The notes beneath the pieces are model-generated. The model was not told the DNA's origin and ran no database searches. It saw only the letters and a list, made by a program, of their open reading frames with translations. From Krasilnikoviella flava (GTDB lineage Bacteria; Actinomycetota; Actinomycetes; Actinomycetales; Cellulomonadaceae): DNA of 64,000 bases. Position numbers and translations under genes: made by a program. The stretch covers positions 620,001 through 684,000 of the forward strand of contig NZ_FUZQ01000002.1 in NCBI RefSeq assembly GCF_900167525.1, read 5' to 3'. How positions within the stretch are numbered: the stretch's first letter is position 1; each line of letters starts with the position of its first letter. This document shows, piece after piece, positions 16,402 through 25,783 of this stretch.

Positions 16402-17421
16402 GTGGGCGACGACGGGGACGACCGGGGACGACGTGGTGGTGACGAGATGGTGGTGACCCAGGAGGAGGCCTGGCCTGCGGCGGACGCCGCCGGGACGGGG
16501 CGTGACGAGATCCGATGCCGCGGGCTGGTGCGCATCTTCGCGACGGACGGCGTCGAGGTGCAGGCGCTGCAGGGCCTGGACCTCGCCGTGGACCGCGGGG
16601 ACCTGGTCGCGGTCGTGGGCGCGTCCGGCTCCGGCAAGTCCACGCTGCTCAACATCCTGTCCGGCATGGACCTGCCCACCGCGGGCTCCGCCGTCGTCGC
16701 GGGCACGGACCTGCTGACGATGTCGCGGCGCGACCGCGTGCACTATCAACGGTCCACGGTCGGGTTCGTGTGGCAGCAGACGGGACGGAACCTGCTGCCC
16801 TACCTGACGGCGGCCGAGAACGTCCGCGTGCCCCTCGAGATCGCGCGCGCGGGGACGCGGGCCGGGCGTGCGGCGCGCGTGGCCGAGCTCCTGGAGCTGC
16901 TCGACGTCGGGCACGTCGCCGACCGGGTCCCGCGGCAGATGTCCGGCGGGCAGCAGCAGCGGGTCGCCATCGCGGTCGCGGTGGCCGGATCGCCTCGTGT
17001 GCTGCTGGCCGACGAGCCCACGGGCGAGCTGGACGAGGCGACGAGCGTCGAGGTCCTGGAGGCGCTGCGCGGGGTGAACGCCGCGACCGGGGTGACGACG
17101 CTGATCGTCACGCACGACCCGACGGTCTCGGAGCACGTCGCCCGGACGGTGCAGATCCGCGACGGCCGCACGTCGACGGAGGTCCTGCGCCGCACGGAGA
17201 TCGACGAGCACGGGGCGCAACGGCACGTCGCCGAGGAGTTCGCGGTGCTCGACCGGGTGGGTCGCCTGCAGCTGCCGCAGGACTTCGTCGGCGCCCTGGA
17301 CCTGCGCGACCGCGTGCGCCTGGCGCTGGAGCCCGACCACGTCCAGGTGCGCCCGGACGGCCGGTCGCAGGACGCGCTGCCGGGCCATGACGGTGGGCGC
17401 GGGACGGGGGAGCGGCGATGA
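16402..17421 (+). CDS. ABC transporter ATPase with AbrB/MazE-like C-terminal tail
   Basis: 339 residues. Walker A G-A-S-G-S-G-K-S-T is at 73-81, the signature S-G-G-Q-Q-Q at 181-186, Walker B L-L-A-D-E-P at 201-206 and H-loop His238, all intact and of the MacB/LolD type. After the ATPase core an extra 70 residues contain A-V-L-D-R-V-G-R-L-Q-L-P-Q-D-F, L-D-L-R-D-R-V-R-L (about 281-309). This reads like the swapped-hairpin fold of AbrB/MazE (D-x-x-G-R-x-x-I-P-x-E-L, L-G-I-x-x-x-D-x-L). Family members of LolD/MacB type usually end near residue 230. GTG 16402 has AGGGAGG upstream; a shorter start at the ATG in M-V-V-T-Q-E-E remains possible. Confidence 0.85.
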   Translation: MGDDGDDRGRRGGDEMVVTQEEAWPAADAAGTGRDEIRCRGLVRIFATDGVEVQALQGLDLAVDRGDLVAVVGASGSGKSTLLNILSGMDLPTAGSAVVAGTDLLTMSRRDRVHYQRSTVGFVWQQTGRNLLPYLTAAENVRVPLEIARAGTRAGRAARVAELLELLDVGHVADRVPRQMSGGQQQRVAIAVAVAGSPRVLLADEPTGELDEATSVEVLEALRGVNAATGVTTLIVTHDPTVSEHVARTVQIRDGRTSTEVLRRTEIDEHGAQRHVAEEFAVLDRVGRLQLPQDFVGALDLRDRVRLALEPDHVQVRPDGRSQDALPGHDGGRGTGERR

Positions 17422-18143
17422 GCGTCACGGCGACGGCGGTGCTGCGCGCCGAGGGAGTCTCGCGCGTCTACGGCAGCGGCGCGGGCGAGGTGCGTGCCCT
17501 GGTGGACGTGTCGGTCGAGGTGGGTGCGGGGGAGCTGGTCGTCGTCGTCGGGCCGTCCGGTTCCGGCAAGTCGACGCTGCTGCACCTGCTGGGCGGGCTG
17601 GACCGGCCGACGACGGGCACGGTGCACCTGGGCGCCGACCCGGCGGCGGACGGGGGACCCGGCGCCGTCGAGCGCGAGCTCGGCGGCCTGGGCGAGGACG
17701 AGCTGCACGCGGTGCGTCGCACGGAGATCGGCTTCGTGTTCCAGTCGTTCGGGCTGGTCCCGGTGCTGTCGGCCGCCGAGAACGTGGAGGTGCCGCTGCG
17801 CCTGGCGCGCGTCGACGCCGCCGCGCGAGCCGCCCGGGTGGCGGAGGCACTCGAGGCGGTCGGTCTCACGGACCACGCCGAGCAGCGGCCCTCGGAGCTG
17901 TCGGGCGGGCAGCAGCAGCGGGTGGGCGTGGCGCGAGCACTGGTCGCGCGCCCGCGCGTGCTGCTCGCGGACGAGCCGACGGGGCAGCTCGACTCGGCGA
18001 CGGCGGCGCGCGTCATGGCGCTCCTGCGCGACCTGGTCCACTCGCGCGGGGTGGCGGCCGTGGTCGCGACCCACGACCCGGAGCTCGTGGCCATGGCCGA
18101 CCGCGTGCTGGTGGTGCGCGAGGGCCGGTTGGTGACGGTCTGA
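17418..18143 (+). CDS. ABC transporter ATPase (MacB/LolD type)
   Basis: 241 residues with Walker A G-P-S-G-S-G-K-S-T, Q-loop in F-V-F-Q-S-F, signature L-S-G-G-Q-Q-Q-R, Walker B V-L-L-A-D-E-P and H-loop A-T-H-D-P. An insertion rich in Gly, Asp and Glu between Walker A and the Q-loop (H-L-G-A-D-P-A-A-D-G-G...) is unusual for the family. Its ATG lies within the stop of the previous ATPase gene (ATGA). It has no AbrB-like tail, so the two ATPases differ and probably pair as a heterodimer under the two FtsX permeases. Confidence 0.9.
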   Translation: MSVTATAVLRAEGVSRVYGSGAGEVRALVDVSVEVGAGELVVVVGPSGSGKSTLLHLLGGLDRPTTGTVHLGADPAADGGPGAVERELGGLGEDELHAVRRTEIGFVFQSFGLVPVLSAAENVEVPLRLARVDAAARAARVAEALEAVGLTDHAEQRPSELSGGQQQRVGVARALVARPRVLLADEPTGQLDSATAARVMALLRDLVHSRGVAAVVATHDPELVAMADRVLVVREGRLVTV

Positions 18144-18201
18144 CGGCGTTCGGGCCAGGATGCCGGTGGTGCCCCGGAGGTTGCGGCCAGATACCGGATT
18201 G

Positions 18202-18263
18202 GTCACGGTTCCGGGCTCAAACCGGACCAAGGGTATGACCGGGCCCCGAACCGTGACTAGGCT
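18202..18263 (+). promoter_or_regulatory. Promoter region of the oligopeptide transporter with long inverted repeat
   Basis: TAGGCT at 18258-18263 is a likely -10, with ATGACC at 18235-18240 as a weak -35 (17-bp spacer). Two 15-bp arms at 18202-18216 and 18243-18257 form an inverted repeat with one mismatch; the core is GTCACGGTTC / GAACCGTGAC. A second, inner inverted repeat is TTGGTC (18199-18204) / GACCAA (18225-18230). One arm fills the -35/-10 spacer, so a protein bound there would control transcription. Confidence 0.5.
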
Positions 18264-18355
18264 CACCCGCGCACAGTGCAGTGCGCGGGCACACGCGCCT
18301 GCACCTCACCGAGGGGTCGTTTCCCGCCGGTGAGCGACTCAACTCAGGAGGACAC

Positions 18356-20035
18356 GTGACACCTCGACGACGACTTGCAGGCATCGGGGCCTTCACCCTC
18401 GCCTCGGCCCTGCTGCTGTCCGCGTGCGGTGGCGGCTCGGGCAACGACCCCGAGGCCAGCGAGAGCGGCCCGAGCAGCGGGATCATCACCGTGATGAACG
18501 GTGAGCCGCAGAACCCGCTCATCCCCACGATGACGAACGAGACCAACGGCTCGCTCGCCATCACCAACGTCTTCGCCGGTCTCGTCTACTACGACGCCGA
18601 TGGCCAGCCGCAGAACGACATGGCGGAGTCCATCGAGTCCGACGACAACGAGACCTGGACGATCACCATCAAGGACGGCTGGGAGTTCACCGACGGCACG
18701 CCCGTCACCGCCCAGAGCTACGTCGACGCCTGGAACTACGGTGCCTACGGGCCCAACGCCCAGAACCTCAGCTACTTCTTCGAGCCCGTCGAGGGCTTCG
18801 CGGACGTGAACTTCGCCGAGGACCAGCTGGACAAGGACGGCAACCCGAAGGAGGGCGAGAAGCCCGCCTCGGAGACGATGAGCGGCCTGAAGGTCGTCAG
18901 CGACACCGAGTTCACGGTCAAGCTCAGCCAGCCCGAGTCGGACTTCCCGATCCGCCTGGGGTACTCGGCCTTCATGCCGCTCCCCGAGGCGTTCTTCGAC
19001 AACCCGGACGCGTTCGCCGACAAGCCGATCGGCAACGGCCCGTACCTGGTCGAGAACTGGGTGCACAACGAGGTCATCGAGCTGCGCCCGAACGCGGACT
19101 ACCAGGGCGAGCGCAAGGCGCAGAACGGCGGCGCCGACCTGATCGCCTACACCGAGGAGGACACGGCGTACAACGACCTCCTCGGCGGTCAGCTCGACAT
19201 CGTCAAGAACGTGCCGTCGTCGGCGTTCTCCACGTTCGAGGACGAGCTGGGCGACCGCGCGATCAACCAGGCCTCGGCCGTCATCCAGGTCGTCAACGTC
19301 CCGGAGTACGTCAAGGAGTTCCAGGGCGACGCGGGCGTGCTGCGTCGCGAGGCCATCTCCATGGCGATCGACCGTGACCAGATCACCGAGACGATCTACA
19401 ACGGCACCCGCACCTCGGCGAAGGACTTCACCTCGCCGGTCATCGACGGCTGGTCGGACAAGGTCCCGGGCAACGAGGTCCTCACGTACGACCCCGAGAA
19501 GGCCAAGTCCCTCTGGGACGAGGCCGAGGGCATGGACCCGGTCGGCGGCGACTTCACGCTGCAGATCGCCTCGAACGCCGACTCCGACCACCAGACCTGG
19601 GTGGACGCCGTCTGCAACAACGTCCGTAGCGCGCTCGGCATCGGGTGCGAGTTCGACCCGTACGCCACCTTCGACGAGTTCCTCGACGCCCGTGACAACG
19701 AGCAGATCAAGGGTCTCTTCCGTGGCGGCTGGCAGGCCGACTACCCGGCTCTGAGCAACTTCCTCGGGCCGATCTACGGCACGGGCGCGGGCTCGAACGA
19801 CATGGGCTACTCGAACAAGGAGTTCGACGCCAAGCTGAAGGAGGGCAACGGCGCGACCGACCCGGACGCCGCGATCCAGGCGTACCAGGAGGCCCAGACC
19901 ATCCTCTTCGGTGACATGCCGGGTATCCCGCTGTGGTACCAGAACGCCACCGGCGGCTTCAGCGAGGACGTCGAGAACGTCGTCTTCGGCTGGGACAGCG
20001 ACCCGATCCTGTACCAGGTCACCAAGCAGGGCTGA
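18356..20035 (+). CDS. Oligopeptide ABC transporter substrate-binding lipoprotein
   Basis: 559 residues from GTG 18356 (AGGAGG at 18346-18351, 4-nt spacing). A lipoprotein signal peptide ends in L-L-L-S-A-C with Cys24 as the lipidated residue. The mature protein is a family-5 binding protein: E-P-Q-N-P-L-I-P near the start, L-A-E/M-A-E-S-I-E-S, W-E-F-T-D-G-T-P-V-T-A-Q-S-Y-V-D-A-W-N-Y, and G-N-G-P-Y-L-V-E-N-W. It captures peptides outside the membrane for the permeases and fused ATPase encoded just downstream. A hairpin after the stop likely leaves this gene more highly expressed than the rest. Confidence 0.93.
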   Translation: MTPRRRLAGIGAFTLASALLLSACGGGSGNDPEASESGPSSGIITVMNGEPQNPLIPTMTNETNGSLAITNVFAGLVYYDADGQPQNDMAESIESDDNETWTITIKDGWEFTDGTPVTAQSYVDAWNYGAYGPNAQNLSYFFEPVEGFADVNFAEDQLDKDGNPKEGEKPASETMSGLKVVSDTEFTVKLSQPESDFPIRLGYSAFMPLPEAFFDNPDAFADKPIGNGPYLVENWVHNEVIELRPNADYQGERKAQNGGADLIAYTEEDTAYNDLLGGQLDIVKNVPSSAFSTFEDELGDRAINQASAVIQVVNVPEYVKEFQGDAGVLRREAISMAIDRDQITETIYNGTRTSAKDFTSPVIDGWSDKVPGNEVLTYDPEKAKSLWDEAEGMDPVGGDFTLQIASNADSDHQTWVDAVCNNVRSALGIGCEFDPYATFDEFLDARDNEQIKGLFRGGWQADYPALSNFLGPIYGTGAGSNDMGYSNKEFDAKLKEGNGATDPDAAIQAYQEAQTILFGDMPGIPLWYQNATGGFSEDVENVVFGWDSDPILYQVTKQG

Positions 20036-20046
20036 CGCCCGATTCG

Positions 20047-20089
20047 GTGATGGCCGGTCGCGTCCGGTAGGTTCGCGGCCGGCCATCAC
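20047..20089 (+). terminator. Hairpin between binding-protein and permease genes
   Basis: An 11-bp perfect stem (GTGATGGCCGG at 20047-20057 with CCGGCCATCAC at 20079-20089) encloses a 21-nt loop that can itself fold. There is no T-tract. It is probably a partial terminator or 3' stabilising stem that lets the binding protein be made in excess. Confidence 0.55.
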
Positions 20090-20139
20090 ACGTTCGGTGG
20101 GCGGGGTGTGCCGACGAGGCACGCCCTGCCCCCGATCCT

Positions 20140-20162
20140 GTCCTGGCAACCGTCCTGGCAAC
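20140..20162. repeat. Short tandem duplication upstream of the first permease
   Basis: GTCCTGGCAAC occurs at 20140-20150 and again at 20152-20162, a 12-bp period. It lies in the 189-bp gap before the permease gene. It could be a slipped-strand duplication or a pair of protein-binding half-sites. Confidence 0.5.
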
Positions 20163-20224
20163 GAGGCCGGGTAACTTGAACCCGTGGCCCTGGGAACCCC
20201 GGGGCGAACGAGGAGACAACACAC

Positions 20225-21151
20225 ATGCTCTGGTATCTCGGACGCAGGCTCCTACAGGTGATCCCTGTGTTCCTGGGGGCGACGCTCCTGCTCTACGCGC
20301 TCGTGTTCCTGCGGCCCGGAGACCCCGTCGCCGGCCTGGGCGGGGAGCGCGGCCTCCCCGAGGCCGTGCAGGCCCAGATTCGCGAGCAGTACAACCTGAA
20401 CGAACCGTTCATCGTGCAGTACCTGCTCTTCCTCAAGGGCGTCTTCACGCTCGACTTCGGCATCGACTTCCGTGGTCAGGAGATCATCGACGTCATCGGC
20501 GCGGCGCTGCCCGTCACGTTCCAGCTCGCGATCATGGCGCTCGTCATCGAGGCCGTCTTCGGCGTCCTCTTCGGCCTCATCGCCGGGATGCGCAAGGGCG
20601 GCTGGTTCGACGGCACCGTGCTGGTGATCAGCCTGCTGGTGATCTCCGTGCCGACCTTCGTCATCGGCTTCGTGCTGCAGTTCGTCATGGGCGTCAAGCT
20701 CGGCTGGTTCCCCGTGACCGTCGGCCGCGACCCGAACTTCTACAGCCTCCTGCTACCGGCGATCGTGCTGGCAGCGACGTCGTTCGCGTACGTGCTCCGC
20801 CTGACCCGCACCTCGGTCGCGGAGAACCTCAGCGCCGACTACGTCCGGACCGCGCGGGCCAAGGGTCTCCGTCGCTCGCAGGTCACCGGCCGCCACGTGC
20901 TGCGCAACTCCCTCATCCCCGTCGTCACGTTCCTGGGCGCCGACCTCGGCAACCTCATGGGCGGCGCCATCGTGACGGAGGGCATCTTCAACATCAACGG
21001 CGTCGGGGGGACGCTCTACCAGGCGATCATCCGCGGCGAGAACGTCACCGTCGTCTCGCTCACGACCGTGCTGGTCATCGTCTACATCCTGGCGAACCTG
21101 CTCGTCGACCTCCTCTACGCCGCCCTCGACCCGAGGATCCGTTATGCCTGA
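20225..21151 (+). CDS. Oligopeptide ABC transporter permease, DppB/OppB-like
   Basis: 308 residues with six predicted membrane helices. The opening M-L-W-Y-L-G-R-R-L-L-Q-V-I-P-V-F-L-G is characteristic of DppB/OppB, and the EAA loop reads Y-V-R-T-A-R-A-K-G-L-R-R-S-Q-V. It forms half of the transmembrane channel that moves peptides across the membrane. GAGGAG upstream of ATG 20225 supports the start. The next permease gene overlaps its end by 8 bp. Confidence 0.92.
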   Translation: MLWYLGRRLLQVIPVFLGATLLLYALVFLRPGDPVAGLGGERGLPEAVQAQIREQYNLNEPFIVQYLLFLKGVFTLDFGIDFRGQEIIDVIGAALPVTFQLAIMALVIEAVFGVLFGLIAGMRKGGWFDGTVLVISLLVISVPTFVIGFVLQFVMGVKLGWFPVTVGRDPNFYSLLLPAIVLAATSFAYVLRLTRTSVAENLSADYVRTARAKGLRRSQVTGRHVLRNSLIPVVTFLGADLGNLMGGAIVTEGIFNINGVGGTLYQAIIRGENVTVVSLTTVLVIVYILANLLVDLLYAALDPRIRYA

Positions 21152-22117
21152 GAACCGTTACGAGACCGTGCCCGGCGGGCGGCGACCGCGCCCCGGGCAG
21201 GAGCACTTCGCCGCCGAGGTCGACGAGGGCGGCCTGGGAGCCGTCGACGCGGTCAAGTCGGACGCGGCACCCACCAGCCTGTGGCGGGACGCGTGGCTCC
21301 AGATGCGCCGCCGCCCGATGTTCTGGGTCGCGGCCACGATCATCCTGCTGGTCATCACGGTGGCGGCGTTCCCGAGCTGGTTCACGTCCGTCCACCCGCG
21401 GTTCGACTGCGAGCTGGCCAAGTCGCTCGCCGGGCCCGAGCCCGGGCACCCCTTCGGCTTCGACAAGCAGGGCTGCGACATCTACGCGCGGACCATCTAC
21501 GGCGCCCGCGCGTCCGTGCTCGTGGGCGTGATGTCCACGGCGATGGTCGTGATCATCGGGACGATCATGGGCGCCGTCGCCGGCTACTACTCCGGCTGGT
21601 TCGACGTCGTCCTGTCGCGCATCACCGACATCTTCTTCGCGATCCCGCTGGTGCTGGCCGCCATCGTCATCATGTCGATCACGACGAACCGGACCAGCTT
21701 CACCGTGGCCCTGGTGCTCGCCTCCTTCGGGTGGACGTCGATCGCGCGCATCACCCGCGGCACCGTGCTGTCCGTGAAGAACAACGAGTTCGTCACGGCC
21801 GCCCGCTCGCTCGGCATGGGGCGCGGCCGGATCCTGGTGAGGCACGTGATGCCCAACTCGTCGGCGCCGATCATCGTGTACGCCACGGTCGCGCTGGGCA
21901 CGTTCATCGTCGCGGAGGCGACGCTGAGCTTCCTCGGCATCGGCCTGCCGCCCAGCACCGTGTCGTGGGGCGGGGACATCGCGCAGGCCCAGCGGGCGAT
22001 CCGCCAGGCCCCGGAGATCCTCTTCTACCCGGCCGCGGGCCTGGCCCTCACGGTGCTCGGCTTCATCATGATGGGCGACGTCGTGCGCGACGCCCTCGAC
22101 CCGAAGGCACGGACGCG

Positions 22118-22121
<4 letters not shown>
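21144..22121 (+). CDS. Oligopeptide ABC transporter permease, DppC/OppC-like
   Basis: 325 residues. A polar N-terminal extension of about 50 residues precedes the typical W-R-D-A-W-L-Q-M-R-R-R-P-M-F-W motif and six helices. The EAA loop is F-V-T-A-A-R-S-L-G-M-G-R-G-R-I-L-V-R-H, and it ends with the family motif L-G-F-I-M-M-G-D-V-V-R-D-A-L-D-P. It pairs with the OppB-like permease. The stop overlaps the start of the fused ATPase gene (ATGA). Confidence 0.92.
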
Positions 22122-23899
<1,778 letters not shown>

Positions 23900-23914
23900 C
23901 GCCCGGACGTACCC

Positions 23915-23959
23915 CGACGGGGGCCGGCGCGCGACGAGGTCGCGCGCCGGCCCCCGTCG
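23915..23959 (+). terminator. Strong perfect terminator hairpin
   Basis: Two 20-nt arms (23915-23934 and 23940-23959) are perfectly complementary with a 5-nt loop (CGAGG). TTCCTCCGTTT follows. It ends the oligopeptide transporter operon 16 bp after the stop codon and isolates it from the BCCT gene. Confidence 0.85.
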
Positions 23960-24004
23960 TTCCTCCGTTTGCCGTCGGCGGGGCACGGCGTCAGGGTGAG
24001 GGGC

Positions 24005-25732
24005 ATGTCACGGTCGTCCACGCTGGCTCGCGGGGTCTTCTATCCGGCTGCGGGCATCATCGTGCTCTTCGTGCTGTTCGCCGTCTTCGCCACGGACGCC
24101 ACGACGACCGTGATGAACACGCTCCAGACCGAGGTCATCGGCGCCTTCGGCTGGTACTACGTGCTCCTCGTGGCGGCGTTCGTGATCTTCGCCGTCTGGA
24201 TGGGGCTGAGCCGGTTCGGCGACATCGTGCTCGGCCCGGACGACGAGAAGCCGGACTTCAAGCTGCCGGTGTGGTTCTCGATGCTGTTCGCCACCGGCAT
24301 GGGGATCGGGCTGGTCTACTACGGCGTCTCCGAGCCGCTGTCCCACTTCGTCAGCCCGAAGCCGGGCGTCACCGGGGACGACGCCATGCTCGCCCAGGCG
24401 GCGATCTCCCAGACGTACGTGCACTGGGGCTTCCACGCCTGGGCGATCTACGTGGTGGCCGGCCTCGCGCTGGCGTACGCGATCCACCGCAAGGGGCGGC
24501 CGGTGTCGATCCGCTGGGCGCTGGAGCCGTTGCTCGGCGACCGGGTGAAGGGGTGGCTGGGCAACGTCATCGACGTGGTGGCGATCATCGGCACGGTCTT
24601 CGGCGTGGCGACGTCGCTCGGGCTAGGCGTGCTGCAGGTGGCGCACGGGCTCGGCTACCTGGACGTCGTGGAGCCCAGCGTGGGCCTCGAGATCGGCCTG
24701 ATCGCCGCGATCACGGCGCTCGCCGCGATGTCCGTGGCGTCGGGGCTGTCGAAGGGCATCAAGTGGTTGTCGAACGGCAACATGGTGCTCGCGGGCGTGG
24801 TGCTCGCCGTCGTCCTGGTCCTGGGCCCCACGCTGTTCCTCCTGCGCAGCTGGGTGCAGTCGTTCGGGTACTACTTCGCGAACGTCGTCCAGATGACGTT
24901 CGACACCCTGGCGTTCCGCGGGGACGAGGGACTGGCGTGGGAGTCGAGCTGGACGATCTTCTACTGGGGCTGGTGGATCTCCTGGGCGCCCTTCGTGGGC
25001 GTCTTCATCGCGCGGATCTCGCGCGGCCGCACCGTGCGCGAGTTCGTGCTCGGCACGCTCGCGGTACCGATGGCCGTCGCGACGATCTGGTTCAGCGTGT
25101 TCGGCGGTGCCGGCCTGCACCAGGAGATGACGCAGCCCGGCAGCATGCTGGACCCCGCGACCGGCGAGGTGAACACGGACACGGCGATGTTCCAGCTCTT
25201 CGCGACCCTGCCGGGCGGCGGCACGTGGCTCGCGGTCGCCGGCATCGTGCTGGTGGTCATCTTCTTCGTCACGTCGTCGGACTCCGGGTCGTTCGTCGTC
25301 GACATGCTGGCGAACGGCGGCAACCCGAACCCCCCGCTGTGGAGCCGGCTGTTCTGGGCGCTGCTCCAGGGGCTCGTCGCAGCTGCGCTGCTGCTGGCCG
25401 GCGGGCTGCAGGCGCTCCAGACGGCGGCGATCCTCATCGCCCTGCCCTTCTCCGTGGTGCTCGTCGGGATGGCGGTCTCGATCGTCAAGGAGCTCAGCGC
25501 GGAGCACCGCGAGATCGTGCGTGCGGAGCGGCGGGCGGCGCGACAGCAGCTGACGGAGCACGTCACGGAGCGGGTGGCGACCACGCTGGCGGGCCGGTGG
25601 GAGAACGTGCTGCCGCCCGCGCCGGGCGCCCTGCGGCTGCGCGTGCCGCGACGCCGGGAGGCCAAGGGGCCGCCCGGTCCGGGGCCCGATTCGGGCGCGG
25701 ACGAGGAGCCTGGACCGGGGCAGGTAAGATAG
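24005..25732 (+). CDS. BCCT-family betaine/choline/carnitine transporter
   Basis: 575 residues with about twelve membrane helices. The family motifs are clear: G-M-G-I-G-L-V-Y-Y-G-V-S-E-P-L, and the Trp-rich segment F-Y-W-G-W-W-I-S-W-A-P-F-V-G-V-F-I-A-R-I-S-R-G-R-T-V-R-E-F, followed later by T-S-S-D-S-G-S-F-V-V-D. Such transporters import glycine betaine and related osmolytes with sodium or protons under osmotic stress. The roughly 80-residue cytoplasmic C-terminus is rich in Arg, Glu and Pro; in homologues this end senses osmotic state. ATG 24005 was chosen because GGTGAGGGGC precedes it. The TAG stop overlaps the -10-like TAAGAT of the next gene. Confidence 0.93.
   Translation: MSRSSTLARGVFYPAAGIIVLFVLFAVFATDATTTVMNTLQTEVIGAFGWYYVLLVAAFVIFAVWMGLSRFGDIVLGPDDEKPDFKLPVWFSMLFATGMGIGLVYYGVSEPLSHFVSPKPGVTGDDAMLAQAAISQTYVHWGFHAWAIYVVAGLALAYAIHRKGRPVSIRWALEPLLGDRVKGWLGNVIDVVAIIGTVFGVATSLGLGVLQVAHGLGYLDVVEPSVGLEIGLIAAITALAAMSVASGLSKGIKWLSNGNMVLAGVVLAVVLVLGPTLFLLRSWVQSFGYYFANVVQMTFDTLAFRGDEGLAWESSWTIFYWGWWISWAPFVGVFIARISRGRTVREFVLGTLAVPMAVATIWFSVFGGAGLHQEMTQPGSMLDPATGEVNTDTAMFQLFATLPGGGTWLAVAGIVLVVIFFVTSSDSGSFVVDMLANGGNPNPPLWSRLFWALLQGLVAAALLLAGGLQALQTAAILIALPFSVVLVGMAVSIVKELSAEHREIVRAERRAARQQLTEHVTERVATTLAGRWENVLPPAPGALRLRVPRRREAKGPPGPGPDSGADEEPGPGQVR
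25725..25730 (+). promoter_or_regulatory. Likely -10 element of typA (TAAGAT)
   Basis: TAAGAT ends on the first base of the BCCT gene's TAG stop codon. A transcript starting about 7 nt later would begin directly with the GCGGCCCG hairpin and have a leader of about 45 nt before the typA ATG. No good -35 is visible. Confidence 0.45.
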
Positions 25733-25734
25733 AA

Positions 25735-25755
25735 GCGGCCCGATTGACGGGCCGC
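25735..25755 (+). terminator. Hairpin between BCCT gene and typA (terminator or 5' leader stem)
   Basis: GCGGCCCG (25735-25742) pairs with CGGGCCGC (25748-25755) around the loop ATTGA, followed by a C/T-rich run. It may terminate the BCCT transcript or, if the -10 at 25725 is used, form the very 5' end of the typA mRNA. Confidence 0.55.
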
Positions 25756-25783
25756 CCCCCTCCCCAGGAAATGAGACCCGTAG

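Noticed and set aside
13629-16706. A 1025-codon minus-strand frame, and similar ones at 10498-12993 and 18344-20224
   Set aside because: They mirror the FtsX permease and peptide-binding genes in codon-third-position phase and show only low-complexity basic sequence.
10672-18143. Antibiotic-resistance exporter of BceAB or MacAB type
   Set aside because: No sensor kinase/regulator pair and no MacA-like adaptor is present, and two large permeases instead of one make these assignments unlikely.
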